Shown in pieces: positions 1 through 6,814 of a stretch of 7,445 nt of DNA. The DNA is from an uncultured delta proteobacterium. Lineage in GTDB: Bacteria > Myxococcota_A > Polyangia > Polyangiales > Ga0077539. The DNA lies in the NCBI GenBank assembly GCA_903860995.1, contig CAIOSS010000196.1, positions 1 to 7,445 on the forward strand, written 5' to 3'. The notes beneath the pieces were generated by a model. The model had not been told where the DNA came from. It did not search any database and saw nothing but the letters and a program-made list of their open reading frames with translations. How positions within the stretch are numbered: the first letter of the stretch is position 1; each line of letters starts with the position of its first letter. Position numbers and translations under genes: made by a program.

Positions 1-1
1 C

Positions 2-52
2 CCCGCCCCCGGCGTCGCCGGCCGCACCTTCGTGGGCTCCTACCCCGAGTGA
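2..52 (+). CDS. C-terminal end of an upstream gene (partial)
   Basis: Reading from base 2 gives the 16-residue tail PAPGVAGRTFVGSYPE, then a TGA stop at 50-52. Third codon positions are almost all C or G, as in the neighbouring genes, and the residues (Gly, Arg, Thr, Phe, Tyr) look like real protein rather than the Arg/Pro-rich shadow frames. The rest of the gene lies left of the window, so no family or function can be given. It ends 65 bases before the GTPase-like gene on the same strand. It could be an earlier member of the same operon or an unrelated gene. The other two frames here give less convincing peptides. Confidence 0.5.
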   Translation, partial: PAPGVAGRTFVGSYPE

Positions 53-57
53 CGCGA

Positions 58-73
58 CGCGCGCCTGCGCGCG
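58..73 (+). terminator. GC hairpin just after the upstream stop codon; possible U-less terminator
   Basis: CGCGCG (58-63), loop CCTG, CGCGCG (68-73) forms a perfect 6-bp stem with a 4-base loop, five bases after the TGA of the upstream gene. No T-run follows, so it is not a standard intrinsic terminator. In very GC-rich DNA such stems also arise easily by chance. It could slow polymerase or protect the 3' end of the upstream message. Confidence 0.25.
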
Positions 74-91
74 GGACGTGACGGCGCGCGG

Positions 92-113
92 GCCGCGGTG
101 CACCATCCGCGGC
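92..113 (+). promoter_or_regulatory. Hairpin over the ribosome-binding region of the GTPase gene
   Basis: GCCGCGG (92-98), loop TGCACCAT (99-106), CCGCGGC (107-113) is a perfect 7-bp all-GC stem that ends four bases before the ATG at 118. Within it GGTGCACC (97-104) is an 8-base palindrome. No good Shine-Dalgarno sequence is visible between the stem and the ATG. In the RNA the stem would occupy the place where a ribosome-binding site should sit, so it could limit initiation. As DNA it could be an operator half of some kind. Both roles are inference, and GC-rich composition makes chance stems common. Confidence 0.3.
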
Positions 114-117
114 GAAC

Positions 118-2301
118 ATGATCGACGTCTTCGAGCTCGCGCGTTACGGCGAACAACTCCCCGCCCCGGCCAAGGGGCAGCGCCCCTTCGACCAGACCCT
201 GTCGACCCTGGCCAAGGCGCTGTCGGCGTGGTTCCAGGATGCGTCGGGGCGCATCGCCGAGGCGCGCGGCGGCGCCCCGGAGGACCAGGCCGTGATCGCC
301 CGCGAGTGGGACGAGCCCGAGCGCCGCGCCCGGGAGGCCCTGCGTCGCTTCACCGAGAGCGTCGAGCGCCAGCCCACGGCGGCGACCATGGGCAAGGTCA
401 ACGCCGGCAAGACCCTGATGCTCTCGCGCTGGTACGGCGACCTCGAGGAGCTGCGCGAGCTCCCCGTGGGCGACGCCGACACCACCGGCTGCCTCACCCG
501 GCTCACCCGCAAGGGCGGCGCCCGGCTCGACAGCGCCATCCGGGTGAAGACCCTCGACAACGCGAGCTTCGAGCGCGAGCCCCGCGCAGCGGAGGAGGCC
601 GCGGCGCTGGACGAGTTCCCGTCCTCGCTGCACGTCACCTTCGAGCCGGGCAACCGCGACGAGTTCGCTCGCGCGCTGCGGGTGTGCCGCTTCCCGACGG
701 CCGACGACGCCAACTACGAGCTGGAGGAGGTTCGTCGCGGAGACTTCCACGTCACCCGGCTGCGCACCGGCGAGCTGCGCCTCCGCTCGCTCCAGCTCCG
801 CGCCAGCGAGGTGACCCTGCGGGTGCGCCCGCTGCCCGACACCCGCGCGTCGCGCATCTTCGAGGTGCTCGACCTCGTCGACTGCCCCGGGGCCGACCCC
901 CAGATCGAGGCAGACGCCGCGCGCCACCTAAAAGCCGCCAAGAACCACCTGGTGTTCCTCCAGGCGGTCAACGACCTCGACCTGCTCATCCTGGTCTGCT
1001 CGTCGCAGCCGAGCGCCATCCGCCCCGGCACACAGCTGCTGCGAGGCCCCTGGCGCCACTGGGTCGAGCGCTGCGAGGGGCAGATGCGCGGCCGCGTGGT
1101 GCTCGCCCTCACCTATGCGGGCGAGGCGATGCGCCAGTGCGCCGAGCGCCTGCGCGAGCTCGACCGACCGGAGCACGAGCGCCAGCTCAACACCCTCCAG
1201 AGCCTGCCGCAGTCGGTGTTCGGCTCGGTGATCCAGCCGCTGCGGGGCGCCCTGGACGGCGCGCTCGCCGACGCGCTCGACCCCAATGACATCAACGCCT
1301 GGCCGCCCTTCGTGCTGCTGGAAAACCGCGGCGTCGACCCCGACCTGGAGATCGACCCCGCGCAGATCGTCGAGGCCCGCGCCGCCGTCGTGGCCCACCT
1401 CGACGCCGACGCCATGCCCGAGGGCGCGCCCTTCGCGTGGCGGGTGATCCACCTCTTCGCCCGCAGCTGGATCGACGACGTCGCCCGGGTGCGCGCCGCC
1501 GAGCCCGAGGCCCGCAGGCGCTTCCTGGCGTGGATGGTCGACGTGGGCCTCGCGGTGGTCAACCGCGACGACCGCGGCCACGAGCTGCTCACCCGGCTCA
1601 TGCTGCACCTCGGGCACCGCGGCGAGCTGCGCCGCGCCCGCTGCGCCGAGCTGGTCACCCTGGCCGAGCGCGCCCGCGACGGCATGATCGACCTGCACGA
1701 GCGCATCACCCGCGAGCCCCGCGCCGACCAGTCGGCCCTCGACGCGATGGACAACCTCGTGAAGCGGCTGCGCGAGCTGCTGCCGCGCGAGGGCGTGGCG
1801 ATCCCCTTCCCCGCGGCGCTGCGCCAGCGGGCGCTCAAGCCCCACGACCCCCCGCCCCTCACCTGGGACCTCCTGGTGGGCGAGTGCATCCGCTCGGCCT
1901 GCGCCGCGGTGCAGGCCGCCAGCCGCGCCCCCGACCTCGCCGCCGAGCTTCGCCCCGCGCTCGAGCGCATGCTCGACGCCGACATCGCCGCCCGCTCGCT
2001 GCGCGCCGACGAGGAGCGCTACCTCTCCGACGAGCCCGCCAACGCGGTGCACTGCGCGCACTTCCTCCTCGCGCGCCTCGCCGCGGCGGTCGACTGGCTG
2101 CTGCACGCGAGCGCCGACGAGCGCGGGCTCTACGCGGCCCGAACCCTGGGCGTCGACCCGCGGCGCACGGAGGTCTACCGGAGGCTCCGGCGCGTGGTGG
2201 GCGACCTCCTGGTGCCCGACGAGGTCGACCCCCTGCTCGCGACCGCGCGCGAGCAGCTCGACGCCCTCGTGCAAGAACTCTCGACCCCGGAGTCCACCTG
2301 A
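118..2301 (+). CDS. SrfC-like P-loop GTPase-fold protein (putative virulence factor family)
   Basis: A 727-residue protein with a dynamin/GTPase-like nucleotide domain. After about 90 helical, charged residues comes a Walker A loop GKVNAGKT (residues 92-99, Lys98, Thr99). DADTTG (119-124) is a plausible switch I with Thr122/Thr123. LVDCPG (253-258) is a DxxG-type G3 with Asp255 and Gly258. A hydrophobic strand DLLILVCSS follows, as in TRAFAC GTPases. No [NT]KxD guanine-specificity motif is visible: the expected place reads LALTYAGE (Thr332-Glu336). Nucleotide choice is therefore uncertain. Residues from about 430 to 727 are predicted mostly helical, with no membrane segment or signal peptide, so the protein is probably cytosolic. 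Length, P-loop position and the SrfB-like partner gene next door suggest the SrfC/'Virul_Fac' family, whose biochemical role is not established. The ATG at 118 is the only upstream choice, because an in-frame TGA lies at 79-81. The next gene starts one base after the stop. Confidence 0.75.
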   Translation: MIDVFELARYGEQLPAPAKGQRPFDQTLSTLAKALSAWFQDASGRIAEARGGAPEDQAVIAREWDEPERRAREALRRFTESVERQPTAATMGKVNAGKTLMLSRWYGDLEELRELPVGDADTTGCLTRLTRKGGARLDSAIRVKTLDNASFEREPRAAEEAAALDEFPSSLHVTFEPGNRDEFARALRVCRFPTADDANYELEEVRRGDFHVTRLRTGELRLRSLQLRASEVTLRVRPLPDTRASRIFEVLDLVDCPGADPQIEADAARHLKAAKNHLVFLQAVNDLDLLILVCSSQPSAIRPGTQLLRGPWRHWVERCEGQMRGRVVLALTYAGEAMRQCAERLRELDRPEHERQLNTLQSLPQSVFGSVIQPLRGALDGALADALDPNDINAWPPFVLLENRGVDPDLEIDPAQIVEARAAVVAHLDADAMPEGAPFAWRVIHLFARSWIDDVARVRAAEPEARRRFLAWMVDVGLAVVNRDDRGHELLTRLMLHLGHRGELRRARCAELVTLAERARDGMIDLHERITREPRADQSALDAMDNLVKRLRELLPREGVAIPFPAALRQRALKPHDPPPLTWDLLVGECIRSACAAVQAASRAPDLAAELRPALERMLDADIAARSLRADEERYLSDEPANAVHCAHFLLARLAAAVDWLLHASADERGLYAARTLGVDPRRTEVYRRLRRVVGDLLVPDEVDPLLATAREQLDALVQELSTPEST
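2289..2292 (+). promoter_or_regulatory. GGAG ribosome-binding site supporting the GTG start at 2303
   Basis: GGAG lies inside the last codons of the GTPase gene, ten bases before GTG at 2303. It supports that GTG as the start of the Hsp70-like gene and implies translational coupling across the 1-base gap. The start is preferred over later ones because the protein reads sensibly from its first residues. Confidence 0.4.
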
Positions 2302-2302
2302 C

Positions 2303-5158
2303 GTGCTGATCGACCACGGCGTACTCCGGCTGCGCGCGGGCCTCGACCCGGCGCTCATCACCGTCCCCCTCGGGGCCTCCTCGCGGGGCGGCGCGTTTGC
2401 GCGCGAGGGCGACGCGGCGAAGTTCACCCTCTACGCCAAGACCTTTCCCACCGAGGACAGCTCCGCCGAGTGGCTGCGGGTGGAGGTCGACGAGCTCCAC
2501 TGGATCGACGGCACCGCCCTCGCGCACGCCCTCGGCCGCACCGACGCGAAGGGCAGCGCCACCGTCGCCGCCCACGACCGCCCGGCCCTCGGGCGCCTCC
2601 ACCTCGCGGTGCGCATCTACAAGAACGCCTCCAACTTCGAGCTGGCGCTCACCCTCGCGTGGAACCCCGTGCACGAGCGCACCGCGCTCATCGTCGGCAC
2701 GGCGTCCGCGGCCGAGCGCGCGATGCGCCGCCTCGCCCAGCGCTCGCCCGTCGAGGAGGCCATCGTCCTCGACCCGCACCGCTTCGTGCTCGCGCCCGCC
2801 GGCTACGACCGCTCCACGCCCCCCTGGGACAACCTCCTCGGCACCGCCTCCGCGCGCCTCGCGATCACCCCCTCCCCCGACGCCCCGCTGGTCATCCTCG
2901 CCGAGCGCCCGCACCGCCACGGCGGCGAGACCGGCGCCACCGTCGCCATCGACTTCGGCACCCACGAGACCTCGGTGGTCACCCAGCGCGAGGGGCAGCG
3001 CGACATCACGGTGCAGGGCGGCCTGGCGCCGTGGTCGTTCCACTGCGTGGCGGTGTCGCTGCAGGGCGCGGCCTGGCACGCCGAGCTCATCGCCCCGCCG
3101 CGCTCCTTCGAGGAGCGCACCACCCTCGGCAACCCCATCATGCCGCGACCGCTCGCCGAGCGCTGGAGCGTCATGGCCCGCCGCGACGCCTCCCGCCACC
3201 GCGAGGAGACCGGCGTCCCCAGCGTGCTCATCCCGCGCCGCGCCGTGCCCGACGGCATCGACGGCCACCCCTTCGACGACCGCCGCGACCCAATCCTCGG
3301 GCACCGCGCCCTGCGCCTCGTGCGCAAGGCCATCGAGCGCGGCCCGGAGCCCGACCCCAGCTCCGACAACGCCCACCCCGCGACCGGCGACGCCCCGGAG
3401 TCCCTGGACGTGCGCGTCGAGGTCGACGCCCTCGAGCCCGCCCCGAAGCTCCAGATCGCCCGCAACCGCGCCCTCACCGACGAGTACCTCCGCGGGCTCT
3501 TCGACGAGCTCGCCGCCCGGGAGATCGTCAAGCCCACGGACGGCGGCCTTGGCTCCGTCGGCCCGATCCTCCTCAGCTACCCGGTGGCCTTCCTCGCGGA
3601 CGACCGCGCCCGCCTCGAGGCCTCCGCCCGGGACGCCCTCGCCGGGAGCGCCCTGCGCGGCCTCTGCGCCGACCCCCCGGACCAGCCGCTGACCTTCCTC
3701 GACGAGGCCACCGCCGCGTCGCTCGGCGCGCTCTACCACCGCTTCGGGTCGCTCTCCCTCGACCGCCTGCTCGACGCCTTCCAGCCCTTCTCCGTCGACC
3801 CCGAGTCGCCGAAGACGCCCCGCGCGGTGCGCGCCCTCACCTTCGACTGCGGCGGCGGCACCACCGACCTCGTGCTGCTCCGGCTGCGCGAGGACGGCGA
3901 CCGCATCGTGTCGGAGATCGAGGACTTCTACGGCCTGCCCTTCGCGGGCGTGGAGATCACCCGGCGACTGTGCCGCGAGCTCAAGCGGCGGCTGCGGCCC
4001 ACGCTCCCCGCCGACCAGCAGGAGAAGCTGCGCACCCGCTTCGCGCGCGACGACGACCCGCCCGGCACCGCCCGCTCCGAGGCCGACCGCCTGCGGCACA
4101 AGCGCACGCTCGGCTTCTTCTACTTCGGCGAGGCGCTGAAGATGGCCCTCGCCTCCGCGACGCCCACCGACCCGAAGGCCCTGCGCGCGGCGATGGCCGT
4201 GCGGGCGCAGCAGTTCCTGCCGGAGCTCGACGTGACCCGGGTGCTCGACGCGCTGCCCGACCGCGCGTGGCTCGAGGAGTGCTCCGCCACGGTGCTCGCG
4301 CCCGCCCTCGAGACCGCCGAGCGCTGGCTCTCCCGCGAGGACGCGCCCGTGCAGGTGGTGCTCGCGAGCGGCCGGTCGAGCCAGCTCCCCGGCGTGGGCG
4401 AGCGCCTCCGCGTGGCCTGCGCGCGGGCGCCCCGGCCGGTGCTGGCGCAGCACTTCCTTTCGCCGCGGGAGTTCGCCTCCACCGAGCTCGGCTTCGGCGT
4501 GCTCGACCTCCACGCCGCCCGCAGCGGCAAGGCCCGGGCGGACCTCTCCAAGCTCGGCGTCGCGCTCGGCCTCGCGCACGGCTACGTGCTCACCACCAAG
4601 ACCGGCGAGGGCCGGCGCCTCGTGGTGCAGCCCGCGGACGAGCACAAGCGCACCCGTTACGTCGGCATCCTCCGGCAGGAGGGCCGCGGGGTGCAGTTCG
4701 TGATGCCCGAAGACCGCCTCGTGGTGCGGGCCGACAACAAGCCCGTGGCCCACGACGAGATCGTCTGGATCGACGAGCAGCCCTTCGCCATGCGCGCCGT
4801 GCTCGGGCAGAACTTCCGCGGCCCCCCGAAGCCCGGCGCCGCGGGCAGCGTCGACCCGCCCATCCCCTTCGCGCAGGTGCGCTTCACACCGGCGTCCATC
4901 CCCGAGCGCGAGCGCCTGGGCAACAAGCGCGTGCAGGTGGGCTTCGCGCAGCGCTCGTCGAGCGAGGTCGCGATGGTGGGCCTGCGCGTCGAGCGCGAGG
5001 GCGGCGTCGAGACCTCGCTGCTCTCCCCCGACCACCCCATCGGGGCCCCGGTGTCGATCACCGCGGGCGGGCTCACGGCGCACTTCGAGACGCGCCGGCT
5101 GGAGTTCGACTTCCGCCGCAACGGCGCCATCGACCCCGAGGACCTCGACCGTGAGTGA
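2303..5158 (+). CDS. SrfB-like Hsp70/actin-fold ATPase
   Basis: A 951-residue protein with the signatures of the Hsp70/actin ATPase fold in the right order. Phosphate-1 loop VAIDFGTHETSVV has Asp217 and Gly219. A strand and Pro like the Hsp70 'VTVPA' region is LLSYP (423-427). Connect-1 is DEATAAS (from Asp467). Phosphate-2 loop FDCGGGTTDL has Asp515, Gly517-519, Thr520/521 and Asp522. The adenosine motif is LASGRSSQLPG (687-697). It departs from DnaK by about 210 residues before phosphate-1, some 300 residues between the phosphate loops, and a roughly 250-residue C-terminal region with no DnaK-type substrate-binding signature. Size and partner gene match the SrfB family (about 1000 residues), known in Salmonella as an SsrB-regulated product of unclear mechanism. 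No signal peptide or membrane helix is seen. The start is GTG. A distant stand-alone Hsp70-like or actin-like protein is the alternative. Stable partnership with the preceding GTPase is inferred from the 1-base junction. Confidence 0.8.
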   Translation: MLIDHGVLRLRAGLDPALITVPLGASSRGGAFAREGDAAKFTLYAKTFPTEDSSAEWLRVEVDELHWIDGTALAHALGRTDAKGSATVAAHDRPALGRLHLAVRIYKNASNFELALTLAWNPVHERTALIVGTASAAERAMRRLAQRSPVEEAIVLDPHRFVLAPAGYDRSTPPWDNLLGTASARLAITPSPDAPLVILAERPHRHGGETGATVAIDFGTHETSVVTQREGQRDITVQGGLAPWSFHCVAVSLQGAAWHAELIAPPRSFEERTTLGNPIMPRPLAERWSVMARRDASRHREETGVPSVLIPRRAVPDGIDGHPFDDRRDPILGHRALRLVRKAIERGPEPDPSSDNAHPATGDAPESLDVRVEVDALEPAPKLQIARNRALTDEYLRGLFDELAAREIVKPTDGGLGSVGPILLSYPVAFLADDRARLEASARDALAGSALRGLCADPPDQPLTFLDEATAASLGALYHRFGSLSLDRLLDAFQPFSVDPESPKTPRAVRALTFDCGGGTTDLVLLRLREDGDRIVSEIEDFYGLPFAGVEITRRLCRELKRRLRPTLPADQQEKLRTRFARDDDPPGTARSEADRLRHKRTLGFFYFGEALKMALASATPTDPKALRAAMAVRAQQFLPELDVTRVLDALPDRAWLEECSATVLAPALETAERWLSREDAPVQVVLASGRSSQLPGVGERLRVACARAPRPVLAQHFLSPREFASTELGFGVLDLHAARSGKARADLSKLGVALGLAHGYVLTTKTGEGRRLVVQPADEHKRTRYVGILRQEGRGVQFVMPEDRLVVRADNKPVAHDEIVWIDEQPFAMRAVLGQNFRGPPKPGAAGSVDPPIPFAQVRFTPASIPERERLGNKRVQVGFAQRSSSEVAMVGLRVEREGGVETSLLSPDHPIGAPVSITAGGLTAHFETRRLEFDFRRNGAIDPEDLDRE

Positions 5159-5167
5159 GCGCGCGCC

Positions 5168-6022
5168 ATGGATCTCCTCTCCGCGCTGCGCCAGGTCTGG
5201 GCGTGGCTGCGTCGTCCGTTCGCCAATCCCCCTCTCCTCCCCGAGCCCGCGCCCATGGCACCGACCGCTCTCCCCGGCACCCTCGACTTCGTCGGCCTCG
5301 ACCCCATCGGTGACGTCATGAGCGACCTCAAGCTCTTCGGCTGGCTCAAGCACCTCCAGGCCGAGCTCCCCTTCCCGCAGCCCTCCTACGGGCGCGTCGA
5401 GCCCCCCGCCACGCCCGCGGAGCTCATCGAGCGCCTCGCGGACGGGCACCGCGCCCTGGCCGAGGCCATCGAGCTCGCCGTGTCGCGCGAGCGCCCCTCC
5501 GACGCCGACATCGAGCCCGAGTGGTTCGTGGTGCTGGCCGACCAGCTCGTGCCCTTGATGTGCTGGTACGTCGGCCTGGGCCTGCCGCCGACCGCGGTCG
5601 CCATCCCCCAGGGGCTCATCGACCTGGTGCACCGCGCGAAGAAGCTCCCCATGAGCCTGTCGCACCTCTTCGACGGGCGCGTGGGCGACAGCATCGAGAA
5701 CTTCCGCGAGCAGCTGGAGCGCTCGAAATCCCGCCACGCCGAGATGCAGGCCGCCAACCTGGTCCTCTGGCAGGTGCAGCTGGAGGCCATGCTGCTGCCG
5801 CTCGTCGAGCGCGAGCGCGGGAGCGTGTCGGTGGCCTTCGACTTCCCGCCGCCGGGCGCGCGCATCGCCGACCTCGTCCCGCCGCCCGCCCCGGGCTCGC
5901 CCACCCACGGCACCGTGAGCCGCGTGCTCGTCCCTGCCCTCGTCGTCACGCTGCGCTCGCCGCGCGCGGGCGTCGCGCCGACCGACACCGTGCAGCTCTC
6001 GCGCGGGCCGCACCTCCCGTGA
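5168..6022 (+). CDS. Uncharacterised 284-residue protein of the srfC-srfB-like cluster
   Basis: I do not recognise a family. The N-terminus MDLLSALRQVWAWLRRPF is short, aromatic and basic, and could form an amphipathic membrane-touching helix, but it lacks a clear signal peptide or full membrane span. A Pro-rich stretch (about 21-37) follows. Residues about 45-230 look mostly alpha-helical, with segments such as ELIERLADGHRALAEAIELA, LADQLVPLMCWYVGLGLPP and an EQLERSKSRHAEMQAANLVL stretch of possible coiled coil. The last 50 residues are Pro/Gly-rich with short beta-type strands. No catalytic motif or cysteine pair is seen. The gene starts nine bases after the Hsp70-like gene and overlaps the next by four bases, so it belongs to the same transcription unit and may be an adaptor of the two NTPases (inference). 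It is in the same frame as the upstream gene, with the TGA at 5156-5158 and only three codons between them. It may be a positional counterpart of SrfA, but I see no sequence evidence for that. Confidence 0.75.
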   Translation: MDLLSALRQVWAWLRRPFANPPLLPEPAPMAPTALPGTLDFVGLDPIGDVMSDLKLFGWLKHLQAELPFPQPSYGRVEPPATPAELIERLADGHRALAEAIELAVSRERPSDADIEPEWFVVLADQLVPLMCWYVGLGLPPTAVAIPQGLIDLVHRAKKLPMSLSHLFDGRVGDSIENFREQLERSKSRHAEMQAANLVLWQVQLEAMLLPLVERERGSVSVAFDFPPPGARIADLVPPPAPGSPTHGTVSRVLVPALVVTLRSPRAGVAPTDTVQLSRGPHLP

Positions 6023-6792
6023 TCGCCCGCGGGTTCGCCTCGCTGCTCGTCGCGCTCGCACTCGGCGGCACCCCCTCCCCCGCTCCTGCGCCTGCGCCCG
6101 TCGCGCCTCCGCCCTTCGCTCCGCCCGTCGCTGCGCCCGTGGCCGCGGCGTCCTCCTTCGCAGCGATGCCCTCGCTCGGGCCTCGCTCGGGGCGCCCGCC
6201 AACCTCGGTGGTCGTGATGCTCCACGGTTATGGGGCCAACGGCGCCGACCTCCGTGACGTCGCGCAGACCCTCGCGCAGGAGCTCCCGGACACGGTCTTC
6301 CTGCTCCCGGACGCGCTCGAGCCGATGCCCGGCTCGCCCGGCGCCTTCCAGTGGTTTCCCCTCGCGGGCTCCGACGATGTCCAGCGCCGCGCCGGGGTCC
6401 GCCGCGCCGTCGCGCAGCTCACCCCGTGGGTCGACCACGAGCTCCAGGCCCGCGGCCTCGCCCGCGCCCGCCTCGCCCTGGTCGGCTTCTCGCAGGGCGC
6501 CATGCTCGCCCTCGACCTCGGCCTCCACCTCGACCCCCCCGCCGCCGGCGTGGTCTCCCTCTCCGGCCGCCTCGTCGACGACGGCGCCCCCTCCCCGGCG
6601 CCCTCCCCCGCGCTCCTCGTGCACGGCACCGCCGACGGGCGCATTCCCGTCGCCGAGACCGAGCGCGCCCTCAGCCTCCTGGGCCGGCTCCACGTGCGCA
6701 CCGAGTCGCTCCTGATGCCAGGCGTCGGGCACACCATCACCCCACAGGGGATGGCCGCCGCGGGCGCCTTCCTCCGGAGGCTCTGGCCGTGA
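6019..6792 (+). CDS. Alpha/beta-hydrolase, phospholipase/carboxylesterase family (PF02230-like)
   Basis: A 257-residue serine hydrolase, with positions counted from the GTG at 6019. LHGYGANGADL (from Leu68) is the oxyanion-hole segment. GFSQG (156-160) is the nucleophile elbow with Ser158. HGTADGRIP (from His202) gives the acid Asp206, and PGVGHTI gives His238. The triad is complete and in family order, so an active carboxylesterase or lysophospholipase-like enzyme is expected; the substrate is unknown. From the GTG, the first 50 residues contain a hydrophobic run (FASLLVALALGG) and a Pro/Ala-rich linker, which suggests an exported or anchored enzyme with no lipobox Cys. A second in-frame start, ATG at 6166, would give 208 residues, close to the usual cytosolic family length, beginning MPSLGPRSG. 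The GTG is preferred because it overlaps the previous stop (GTGA) and leaves no 143-base gap, but the choice is open. It is last in the operon and may be functionally separate from the NTPase pair. Confidence 0.85.
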   Translation: MIARGFASLLVALALGGTPSPAPAPAPVAPPPFAPPVAAPVAAASSFAAMPSLGPRSGRPPTSVVVMLHGYGANGADLRDVAQTLAQELPDTVFLLPDALEPMPGSPGAFQWFPLAGSDDVQRRAGVRRAVAQLTPWVDHELQARGLARARLALVGFSQGAMLALDLGLHLDPPAAGVVSLSGRLVDDGAPSPAPSPALLVHGTADGRIPVAETERALSLLGRLHVRTESLLMPGVGHTITPQGMAAAGAFLRRLWP

Positions 6793-6814
6793 GCGACGAA
6801 ACCGGCCCCGACGA

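Noticed and set aside
2397..3692. Plus-strand overlapping frames rich in Ser/Pro/Arg/Ala inside the Hsp70-like and GTPase genes (also 78-1289, 1437-2309, 2470-5154).
   Set aside because: Composition-driven shadows. Their third codon positions are not the C/G-biased ones, and the Hsp70 and GTPase motifs lie in the other frame.
1859..6202. A 1447-codon open frame on the minus strand, with other long minus-strand frames across the cluster (for example 928-2427 and 5386-7074).
   Set aside because: They lie antisense to genes with clear, ordered family motifs. Their translations are repetitive Ala/Arg/Gly/Val/Glu text without domains, as expected when GC-rich codons leave few stops in the opposite frames.
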